A stretch of DNA of 64,000 nucleotides from Thermohalobaculum sp039184865 (GTDB lineage Bacteria > Pseudomonadota > Alphaproteobacteria > Rhodobacterales > Rhodobacteraceae): positions 1 through 64,000 of the forward strand of contig JBCDAV010000023.1 in assembly GCA_039184865.1 (NCBI GenBank), written 5' to 3'. The notes under the pieces are model-generated. The model was not told the DNA's origin. It saw only the letters and a list, made by a program, of their open reading frames with translations, and did no database searches. The position numbers and the translations under genes are program-made. Below, piece after piece: positions 7,855-15,907 of this stretch (positions are counted from its first letter, which is position 1; every line of letters starts with the position of its first letter).

Positions 7855-9636
7855 CTAGCGCGCAGGCGGCTTCCTCGGCGGCAGCGGCACGTCCGACCCG
7901 AAGATCTCCTCCAGCATGCCCCGGACCGAATTCCGCACATCCGGCGCAAGATCCGCCAGGATCGCACGCACTTCCTGCTCGCCATCGCGCAGCATCTGGG
8001 CCGCGTTGACGCCAAGCTGGAACTCGTCATCGATCTCGCCACCGATCGACGCCCCGACCCCGAGTGCAATGCCCGTGATCGCGCCCTTTCCATAGTGCCC
8101 GACGATCCGGATCAGCGACCCCAGCCCCGTCATCGTCACCGATCGCGCCTTGTCCGACTGCGGCCCCTGCCGCGCGGCAATCTCGGCCAGGCCCTTGATG
8201 AACAGGACACTCTGCTCGTCCAGAACCTGCGCATGCGTCGTATGGTTCAGGAACGCCCGTACCCGGTCAGGTCCGAACTTGTCGCGCAGGAACCCGCCGC
8301 GCGAGTCGTCCAACGCCTCGGCTGATGGGAACAACCGCACGAAGACCGAGGACGCCTCGATCACCCGCTGCAAAGCCCCCATCCGGCTGGCCGACAACCG
8401 GTCCAGCGGATCGGCCCGGTCCGCAACCGCCAAGGCGTGCTCGTCCATGTAGCTGCCCAGGGCGACCGAGAGCTGCCACAGCACGACGGCTTCCTCGGCG
8501 ATCGCGGTCGCGCTGTTGCTCAGGATTGCCTGCATCCGCTTCGCGCGGCGCAGGACGCCCCGCGCCATCACCGAGTTCGGGTTCTCGAACGTGTCGATCA
8601 GGTCCTCGACGGAGTCCTGCAACTCTGGCAACAGCTTCTCGGCATCCGTCGCCGGCGGGTCTGAATGCACGTCCAGCCGCAACAAATAGCCGTCGATCTT
8701 GAACTGGATGCCTGCCTTGTCCTGCGAGGTAAACTCGAACGGTGTGATCGGGGGATGATACGGCTCGGGCGGTCCGCGGAACTCGGGATGCTCGCCATTG
8801 AGGTATTGCAGCACCTGTTTGGCGCGGTCCCGGTAGCTTTCGATGGCCGCCAGGGCCCGGTGGGCCGCGTCGCGATCCGCCGCCGGTGTGTATTGAAACC
8901 ACAACCCGCCAAAATCTCCATCGCCAAGCTTCGACAATCCGGCCAATGGCAAAAGGTCCGCGACCTGCGTGTTGTCGAGGCCTAGTGTCTGCAACCCGCT
9001 CAGCCCCACAAGCTCCGTCAGGTCCGCGACCTGCGTGTTGTTGAGGTGCAGCCCATGCAACCCGCTCAGACGTGCAAGCGCCGTCAGGTCCGAGACCTGC
9101 GTACCGCTGAGGCTTAGCTCCTGCAACCCGCTCAGACGTGCGAGCGCCGTCAGGTCAGAGACCTGCGTGCCGGTGAGCCATAGCTCCAGCAACCCGCCCA
9201 GACTCTCAAGCGCCGTCAGGTCAAAGACCTGCGTGTTGTCGAGGTATAGCCTCTGCAACCCGCTCAGACCCTCAAGCGCCGTCAGATCCGAGACCTGCGT
9301 GCTGTTGAGGTATAGCGTCTGCAACCCGCTCAGCCCCGCAAGCGCCGTCAGATCCGAGACCTGCGTGCTGTTGAGGTATAGCGTCTGCAACCCGCTCAGC
9401 CCCGCAAGCGCCGTCAGATCCGAGACCTGCGTGTTGCTAAGATCCAGCTCTGTGAGCGCGGTCAACTCCGCGATCTCAGGCGGAAGTGTCGTCAGCGCGC
9501 GGATTTTGTTATCGGTAACACGTAGGTCAAGATCGAGCCGTGTTGCGCCTTCCGCCTTGGCTTCGGTGATCTTCTGACGTGCGAACTCATAGGCTCCGGC
9601 GCGCTCGGCCTCGCTGAACTCCTCTTCCTCACTCAT
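7855..9636 (-). CDS. Leucine-rich-repeat protein with helical C-terminal domain
   Basis: 593 residues from the ATG giving MSEEEEFSEAERAG; the longer upstream start adds only a low-quality tail. After an acidic N-terminus of about 70 residues come about eight 22-residue leucine-rich repeats of the form LSGLQTLYLNSTQVSDLTAL, the internalin/SDS22-like spacing. A roughly 330-residue mostly helical region follows with no motif I recognise, apart from a glycine-rich hydrophobic stretch (GAITGIALGVGASIGGE), then a Pro/Arg-rich end. There is no signal peptide, so it is probably cytoplasmic. Two of the repeats are identical at DNA level (see the repeat entry). LRR proteins usually bind other proteins; the partner is unknown. 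Confidence 0.85.
   Translation of the reverse strand: MSEEEEFSEAERAGAYEFARQKITEAKAEGATRLDLDLRVTDNKIRALTTLPPEIAELTALTELDLSNTQVSDLTALAGLSGLQTLYLNSTQVSDLTALAGLSGLQTLYLNSTQVSDLTALEGLSGLQRLYLDNTQVFDLTALESLGGLLELWLTGTQVSDLTALARLSGLQELSLSGTQVSDLTALARLSGLHGLHLNNTQVADLTELVGLSGLQTLGLDNTQVADLLPLAGLSKLGDGDFGGLWFQYTPAADRDAAHRALAAIESYRDRAKQVLQYLNGEHPEFRGPPEPYHPPITPFEFTSQDKAGIQFKIDGYLLRLDVHSDPPATDAEKLLPELQDSVEDLIDTFENPNSVMARGVLRRAKRMQAILSNSATAIAEEAVVLWQLSVALGSYMDEHALAVADRADPLDRLSASRMGALQRVIEASSVFVRLFPSAEALDDSRGGFLRDKFGPDRVRAFLNHTTHAQVLDEQSVLFIKGLAEIAARQGPQSDKARSVTMTGLGSLIRIVGHYGKGAITGIALGVGASIGGEIDDEFQLGVNAAQMLRDGEQEVRAILADLAPDVRNSVRGMLEEIFGSDVPLPPRKPPAR
9281..9412 (-). repeat. Two identical 66-bp tandem repeats inside the LRR gene
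   Basis: Positions 9281-9346 and 9347-9412 are identical base for base. Each encodes one 22-residue leucine-rich repeat. Diverged copies of the same 66-bp period continue on both sides, roughly 8960-9480. Exact identity at synonymous positions points to very recent duplication or gene conversion. Confidence 0.95.
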
Positions 9637-10466
9637 CGCGCGCACTCCCGCCCCAGTAATCTTCCCGGATTGGGGCATGGCCGCGCGCAAGGGTCAAGCG
9701 CAGAGGCTCTCCCTCGGCTCGGTCCCGGGCTAAGACCCGGGACCTCGTCGATCTGCGAGAAAACCATCGAGGCCCCGGATCAGGTCCGGGCCGCGCCACC
9801 GAATTAGTCTTGGTCCTTGACGAAGACGCGGAGCACGTCGGGGGGCCGAGCCACAGCTTAAAGTTCGATCTCTGGCAGAAACCCGGAGCAGGTCAGGAAC
9901 CGAGCAAATGTGTGTGCCTCAGCGCAGAGCAGTAATGCGCAACCCCGCCGCCTTGAGCGCCGTGCCTGCCACGTCGCCGGTTGAGGCGCACCAGATCGCC
10001 GGACGGGTATCGAACCGCCACAACAGGCAACCTGTTGCGGCCTTATCCCTAAGCCGCCGAAAGCCGCAGCGGTCCACGTGGCCTCCGCGCAACTCGCATC
10101 CCCAATGCCCTCCCGGCCAACCCACAAGACCAGGCCAAAACACCTCGATACCCCCTATGCCCCTGAAATTCCTGCGCATCCTCTCCTGCGGAACGCCTCG
10201 GCACCGCCACGTTTCCGCCGCGATTGTGCCGCAACGCTTACCATCGATGGGAGAGGAAAGTGCGTAGAATTACGCGTATTTTATAGTTAACTAACCAAGT
10301 GTTATTCGTAGCAGGCTGAGAGTATGGCGATCCGAATCGCAGGGGTGATGGTTCGATCCGCGCGCAGAGGGGCACGGCGCGGAACGGCCAGTGAGAAGGG
10401 TAACGTCAGCTTGCACGGCACAAGTTTTCCAGGAAACTCTCCGGAGAAGACGGGAGGAGCGGCGTA
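9637..10466. other. Gene-free stretch, 830 bp, with two palindromes
   Basis: No convincing gene. Two palindromic units lie at 9721-9792 (separate entry). At about 9858-10179 on the minus strand, two short frames read into one another across a possible frameshift, which could be a decayed gene, but I recognise no family. The last 200 bp before the RTX gene are the likely promoter region, with a GGGAGGA ribosome site at 10453-10458. Confidence 0.5.
9721..9792. repeat. Pair of REP-like palindromes
   Basis: The first unit is a perfect 9-bp inverted repeat, GGTCCCGGG at 9721-9729 and CCCGGGACC at 9736-9744, with a 6-base loop. The second, 9771-9792, has the near-matching form GGCCCCGGA..TCCGGGCC with one unpaired base. 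The two resemble each other in sequence, as in repetitive extragenic palindromes found in clusters between genes. No other copy was found elsewhere in the window by eye. Confidence 0.65.
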
Positions 10467-13400
10467 ATGTGCGGTTTCTGCATGGCAGCAGGCCTGGCGG
10501 ACCCCTGCGCGGGCAAACACGCGACACTGGACGGGGACATCGGTGCGACCAGCGGCGAGCCCGGCGTCTCGGCCTTCGTGATCCCGGACAATATCAGCAC
10601 GACCGAGACGATCACCGTCGGCGGCACCCGTGACGAGACGCTGGAGTTCGTCGGCGACAAGGACTGGTTCCGCATCGACCTGACGGCAGGCGAGGCGATC
10701 CAGATCGACCTGTTCGGACTGGACCACGATGCCGGAAACGGCCTCGGCGAACTCGTCGACCCGTATGTCCGCATCCGCGACAGCAACGGCAATTTCCTCG
10801 CCGAGAACGACGACATCATCCTGGGCCTGCAGCGCGACTCGCGGCTGGTCTTCCAGGCATCGGAAACCGACACTTATTTCATCGAGGTCGACAGCTATCT
10901 CAGCGCCTTCACCGGGGACTATCGGCTGCAGGTCACGGCGACCACGCCGCCGCCGCCGGCCTCGCCTGTCGATTCCGTCGAGACATCGTTCACGCTCAAC
11001 ACCAACGATCCGGTTCGGGTCTATTTCGCGCAGGCCGGCGACACCTACACCTATGACGGCACGACCTACACGGCGACCGGCATCAACACCTACGAGCAGG
11101 ACCAGCTCTGGTCGATCTTCGAGGGCGTCGAGGAAATCATCGACGTCGATTTCGAGATCACCACGAACCGCAACGCGGCCGATCTGGAATGGGCGACCGA
11201 CACGCTGCCGAGCGTCAGCGGCGGCACGCTGCTGGGCTTTTTCTTCTTCCCGTCGTCCAACGGCAATGGCGGGTTCGGCATCCTCAACAACAACAGCTCG
11301 GGCTTCCCGCTCTGGAACTCGACGCCCGGCGGCACGCTGGACACCGGCGGCTTCATGTACGGCGTCGCGGTGCACGAGCTCGGTCACGGCCTCGGCCTCG
11401 CCCACCCGCACGATGGCGGCGGTGGCAGCGACGTCATGCAGGGCGTCTCGTCCTCGTCGAGCCGCGGCAATTTCGGGCTGAACCAGGCACCGTTCACGGC
11501 GATGAGCTACAACGAGGGCTGGAACGATAACCCCGCCGGCTTCGCCTCCAGCGTGGCGTCGACCGGGCACGGCGCGACCTTCGGGGCGATCGATATCGCC
11601 GCGCTGCAGAACATGTACGGCGCGAACACGACGCACGCCTCGGGCGACGATGTCTACACGCTGTTCGACACCCAATCGACCGGCAGTGGAGCGGGTTACT
11701 ACGCGACCTGGGACACCGGGGGCATCGACGAGTTCCGCTACACCGGCGTGCGCGCGGCGACGATCGATCTGCGCGAGGCGACGCTGCTCTACGAGAACGG
11801 CGGCGGCGGCTTCATGTCCTATGTCGACGGGATCATCGCGGGCCGGACCATCGCCAACGGCGTGGTGATCGAGAACGCGACCAGCGGCAGCGGAGCGGAC
11901 ACGCTGATCGGCAACGACGCGGCAAACCTGCTGATCGGCAATGCCGGCGACGATTCACTGACCGGCGGCGGCGGCATCGACACGTTCGGGTTCAGTTTCG
12001 GGGACGGTTTCGACACCATCGCCGATTTCGAGCTCGGCACCGACCTGATCGACTTCCTCGGTCTCGGCATCGGCTTTGGTGATTTGTCGATCACCGATGT
12101 CGGCGGCAATGCGCGCGTCACCTACGACTTCACGACCTCCGGCCAGATCACGCTGACCGGCGTCGCTGCGGCGAGCCTGAGCGCTTCGGACTTCCTGCTC
12201 GATCCGTCCGGCCCGCAGCCGATCATCGGCACCGCCGGGAACGATGACCTGACAGGAACGGCCGACGATGACGTGATGCAGGGCCTTGCCGGGAACGACA
12301 CGCTCGCGCCAGGCGCGGGCAATGACTCGGTCGACGCTGGCGCAGGCGACGACACGATCATCTACACCTCGGGCGCGGATATAATCGACGGCGGGGCGGA
12401 CAGCGACTGGCTTGACCTCAGCGGCATTGCCGGTCCTGTGACCTTCGATCTCGACGGGTCGAGCCTCGGCATCACCCTGTCCAATGTCGAGAACCTGATC
12501 CTCTCCGATGCCGGGAACGCAGGGTCGGGCGATGCGCTCGGCAACACGATTGTCGGCGGGGCCGGAAACGACACGCTGACCGGGCGCGGCGGTGATGACT
12601 CGCTCGACGGCGCGGGCGGCAACGATACGCTGGATGGCGGGGCCGGAAACGACAGCATCGACGCCGGCGCAGGCGACGACACGGTCATCTACACCGAAGG
12701 CGATGACAGCATCGATGGTGGCACGGACACCGACCTGCTCGATCTGACCGGCGCTGCGGCGATCACTTCCGTCACCCTGCGCGGCGGCGCCTTCGTGACG
12801 GGCGGTCAGATCGGTGCCGATGGCATCGAAAACGTCACCGTCTCCGACGCGGGGGTCGAAATCCTCGACAGCAGCGCCGACAACTCCATCGCGGGCGGCA
12901 CCGGGAACGACACGATCAGTCTCTCGGCAGGCAATGACAGCGTCGACGGCGGCGGCGGGTATGACATCGTGCGCGTCGGCGACGGCCTCGCGGGCGTCGG
13001 CTTCGTCGTCGACCTCGTGGCAGGCATGGCGACCGGTTCGAACGGCATCGTCGACAGCTTCAGCAATGTCGAACAGGTCATCGGGGGCGAGGGCGACAAC
13101 ACCTTCCTCGGGACCAGCGGCAACGACACGGTGACCGGCAATTCCGGCAACGACGACTTCATCCTGAACGATGGCGACGATGTTGCGACCACGCAGGGCG
13201 ACGGAAACACGCTCGACGGCGGCACCGGTAACGACACGCTCGACGGTGGCGGAACGCTCCTCGGCGGCGCCGGCGACGACAGCCTCGCCGGTCTGAACGG
13301 CGACGACACGATCGAGGGCGGCGCCGACGCCGACACCATCGACGGACGCGCGGGCACCGACCTGATCATCGGCGGCACCGGCAACGACACGCTGCGCGGC

Positions 13401-14993
13401 GGCACCGATGCCGACACCTTCCGCTTCGCCAATGGCGACGGGATCGACACGATCAGCGATTTCGAGCTGGGCGTCGACCAGATCGACCTGCTCGGTCTCG
13501 GCCTGTCCTACAACGAGCTTCTGATCATCGACGTCATCGAGGGCGCGCTTGTCCAGTACGATTTCACCACGAACGCGCAGATCATCTTCACCGGCCTGAT
13601 CGCGGACCAGCTTACCTCCGGCAATTTCCTGCTCGACAATTCAGCCCCGCCGATCCCGGCCATCCAGATCACCGGCACGGCCCTTGCCGACGCGCTGGCA
13701 GGAACCTCGGCGGCCGAGGAGATCAGCGGCCTTGCCGGGGCGGACATCGTCAACGGGCGCGGCGGCGGCGACCGGCTGCTCGGCGGCTCGGGCGACGATC
13801 AGCACTACATCTACAGCGCCGCCGACGAGGTCATCGAGTTTGCGGGCGAGGGCTATGACCGGACCTACGGCACCATCTCGTTCGCGCTCGCCGATAACGT
13901 CGAAGCCGGTGCGACCCGCGGCGACGGCAATATCGATGTCGCGGGCAACGAGCTCGACAACTGGATCACCGGCAATGACGACCAGAACGTCCTGCGCGGC
14001 GGGGCCGGGCGCGACCGGCTGATCAGCTATGGCGGCGACGACACGCTGCATGGCGGCGCGGGCGGCGACATCCTGCAGGGCGGGACCGGCGCCGATCTCT
14101 TCCGGTTCGATGTCGGCACCGGCACCGACTACATCCTCGACTACGAGGTCGGGATCGACCTGATCGACGTCAGCGCAATCGGGATTTCCTACGCCGACAT
14201 GACGATTGTCGATACCGGAGGCCGCGCCACGGTGATCTGGGACGATCCGGGCGGTGTCGGCACGCGCGGCATCGTGATCGTCGAAGGTGCGACCGCAGCG
14301 GATCTGGACCTCTCGGCCTTCATCACCAGCTTCGGCAATGTGCAGCCCGCGATCATCGGAACCTCCGGCGACGACATCCTGTTCGGCAGCCAGATCGCCG
14401 ACGAGATCCAGGGTCTCGGCGGCAACGACCGGCTCGACGGCGCACAGGGGGCCGACACCCTGATCGGCGGCGAGGGCGACGACCGATACGATGTCGACGA
14501 TCTGGCCGACCTCGTTGTCGAACTCGCGGGCGAGGGCCGGGACATCGTCTACACCGAGGTCGACCTGACCCTGTCGGAAAACGTCGAGGATGCCCGCGCG
14601 ACCGGCAGCGGCGACATCGACATGACCGGCAATGACGAGGACAACCTGCTCAACGGCAATGACGGGTCGAACGTCCTGCGCGGGCAGTCCGGCAACGACA
14701 ACCTGCTCGGCAAGGGCGGCAGCGACACGATCGACGGCGGAACCGGGAACGACTTCCTGCGCGGCGGCGACGGCAGCGACAGCTTCGCGTTCGCACTCGG
14801 CGACGGCGCCGACCAGATCCTCGATTTCGAGCACGGCCTGGATGTCATCGACTTCTCGGCAACTGGTCTGAGCTTCGGCGATATTTCGATCAACGATCTC
14901 GGCTCGGTCGATCAGATCACCTACGGCTCGGATAGCATCATCGTCTACCGCGCCACGCCGGGCCTGTTCGAAGAAACCGACTTCGTCTTCTGA
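10467..14993 (+). CDS. Secreted serralysin-type RTX metalloprotease
   Basis: 1508 residues, about three times the size of a standard serralysin. The N-terminus MCGFCMAAGLADPC is followed by a PPC-like beta domain (about residues 40-155). The M10 protease domain has the zinc motif HELGHGLGLAHPH (His303, Glu304, His307, His313) and a Met-turn TAMSY at Met346. The remaining 1000 residues are RTX nonapeptides of the GGAGNDTLDGGAGND type that bind calcium, interspersed with four modules resembling the serralysin C-terminal domain, each opening like DTFxFxxGDGxDTIxDFE. There is no Sec signal peptide; the last residues ETDFVF fit a type I secretion signal. No T1SS genes lie nearby. A GGGAGGA ribosome site precedes the ATG. 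Confidence 0.93.
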   Translation: MCGFCMAAGLADPCAGKHATLDGDIGATSGEPGVSAFVIPDNISTTETITVGGTRDETLEFVGDKDWFRIDLTAGEAIQIDLFGLDHDAGNGLGELVDPYVRIRDSNGNFLAENDDIILGLQRDSRLVFQASETDTYFIEVDSYLSAFTGDYRLQVTATTPPPPASPVDSVETSFTLNTNDPVRVYFAQAGDTYTYDGTTYTATGINTYEQDQLWSIFEGVEEIIDVDFEITTNRNAADLEWATDTLPSVSGGTLLGFFFFPSSNGNGGFGILNNNSSGFPLWNSTPGGTLDTGGFMYGVAVHELGHGLGLAHPHDGGGGSDVMQGVSSSSSRGNFGLNQAPFTAMSYNEGWNDNPAGFASSVASTGHGATFGAIDIAALQNMYGANTTHASGDDVYTLFDTQSTGSGAGYYATWDTGGIDEFRYTGVRAATIDLREATLLYENGGGGFMSYVDGIIAGRTIANGVVIENATSGSGADTLIGNDAANLLIGNAGDDSLTGGGGIDTFGFSFGDGFDTIADFELGTDLIDFLGLGIGFGDLSITDVGGNARVTYDFTTSGQITLTGVAAASLSASDFLLDPSGPQPIIGTAGNDDLTGTADDDVMQGLAGNDTLAPGAGNDSVDAGAGDDTIIYTSGADIIDGGADSDWLDLSGIAGPVTFDLDGSSLGITLSNVENLILSDAGNAGSGDALGNTIVGGAGNDTLTGRGGDDSLDGAGGNDTLDGGAGNDSIDAGAGDDTVIYTEGDDSIDGGTDTDLLDLTGAAAITSVTLRGGAFVTGGQIGADGIENVTVSDAGVEILDSSADNSIAGGTGNDTISLSAGNDSVDGGGGYDIVRVGDGLAGVGFVVDLVAGMATGSNGIVDSFSNVEQVIGGEGDNTFLGTSGNDTVTGNSGNDDFILNDGDDVATTQGDGNTLDGGTGNDTLDGGGTLLGGAGDDSLAGLNGDDTIEGGADADTIDGRAGTDLIIGGTGNDTLRGGTDADTFRFANGDGIDTISDFELGVDQIDLLGLGLSYNELLIIDVIEGALVQYDFTTNAQIIFTGLIADQLTSGNFLLDNSAPPIPAIQITGTALADALAGTSAAEEISGLAGADIVNGRGGGDRLLGGSGDDQHYIYSAADEVIEFAGEGYDRTYGTISFALADNVEAGATRGDGNIDVAGNELDNWITGNDDQNVLRGGAGRDRLISYGGDDTLHGGAGGDILQGGTGADLFRFDVGTGTDYILDYEVGIDLIDVSAIGISYADMTIVDTGGRATVIWDDPGGVGTRGIVIVEGATAADLDLSAFITSFGNVQPAIIGTSGDDILFGSQIADEIQGLGGNDRLDGAQGADTLIGGEGDDRYDVDDLADLVVELAGEGRDIVYTEVDLTLSENVEDARATGSGDIDMTGNDEDNLLNGNDGSNVLRGQSGNDNLLGKGGSDTIDGGTGNDFLRGGDGSDSFAFALGDGADQILDFEHGLDVIDFSATGLSFGDISINDLGSVDQITYGSDSIIVYRATPGLFEETDFVF

Positions 14994-15114
14994 TCAGCGG
15001 ACGCGGCGTCGCGAAAACGGATCCGCGCTCCGCAGATCTCGCGCGACGCCTGCCACCTCGATCCCGACTCCGGGTGATCCGGCGCGCACCCCCGGCCGTC
15101 ATGCCGCGCCGACC

Positions 15115-15738
15115 TCAGTTGCCGGTGGTCCGATACGCCTCCGGCGGAAAGAAGGCGGCGTCCTGAAGCTCCAGCGTCGCCGCGTGACAATCGTGGCAGA
15201 ACGCCATCCGGCCGGATTTCGGACCGTTCGTGCGCTCGTATTTCCCGTTCGGAAACACGCGGGTATAGACCCAGCCGTCCGGCGCCGCGTCCTCCGCTAC
15301 CTTCTCCATCAGGAACAGCGTCCCGCGCTTCACCTCGCCCTTCAGGATGCGGAAGCTCTCCTTCACGAAGATCGAGCCGACCGGAAAGCGCGCCCCGTCC
15401 ATCTCCTCCCACCGGGTGTAAAGCTCCGCGCCCGGCGGGTTGACGAAATGATTGACGAACATCCGGCCATGGGTTGCCGACACCAGCGGCGCGGTCGAAA
15501 CCAGAGGCCACTCCCTGAACCCGGCCACGCCGGGCACATCGGCGGCCTCGGCATATCCGGCGAGAAGATCGCCTTCGATGCAGTCGTAAAGCGCGTTCGC
15601 GTCGTCCTGGGTGATGGCGTCCTGGTCGAGTTCGGTGGTGCAGGCTGCCGGGTCGCCGCCCCACAGCGCGGCGAGACTGCCCGCGAAGGCCGTGACCAGC
15701 GCTATTCCGGCGAACGCGAGCACGGTGCCGCTGCTCAT
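15115..15738 (-). CDS. Cytochrome P460 family protein
   Basis: 207 residues, exported, with a hydrophobic N-terminal segment (VLAFAGIALVTAFAGSLAALW). The P460 domain has the usual stretch FPVGSIFVKESF, then RGTLFLMEKV and GWVYTRVFPNGK, and ends with one c-type heme motif, C181-H-D-C184-H185. Family members carry a heme cross-linked to Lys or Tyr and oxidise hydroxylamine or detoxify NO; others are uncharacterised. The ATG at 15738 was chosen because a GGAGG site lies just upstream and the signal segment starts directly. It stands alone, divergent from the glycosyltransferase gene. Confidence 0.87.
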   Translation of the reverse strand: MSSGTVLAFAGIALVTAFAGSLAALWGGDPAACTTELDQDAITQDDANALYDCIEGDLLAGYAEAADVPGVAGFREWPLVSTAPLVSATHGRMFVNHFVNPPGAELYTRWEEMDGARFPVGSIFVKESFRILKGEVKRGTLFLMEKVAEDAAPDGWVYTRVFPNGKYERTNGPKSGRMAFCHDCHAATLELQDAAFFPPEAYRTTGN

Positions 15739-15907
15739 GTTTCGTTTCCCTCCATCATGTAGGTACATCCGGACGCGCGAAGGATACCGCGCCGCCATGG
15801 CGTGCAACCAATCACCCCTGAGCACGGCTGGGTGAGAGCGGTGTGATGGTTGCCATTGCCGCCGAACGGCGGCCCGTGTAGGGCATGCACACGGTCAGGA
15901 GGACCCG

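Noticed and set aside
8969..9577. Plus-strand repetitive frame, and the idea of a CRISPR array at 8.96-9.48 kb
   Set aside because: The 66-bp period has no separate spacers and matches codon-phased leucine-rich repeats on the minus strand.
13641..14834. Minus-strand 397-residue frame in the RTX gene
   Set aside because: Antisense of RTX repeats; Val/Ala/Asp-rich with no domain.
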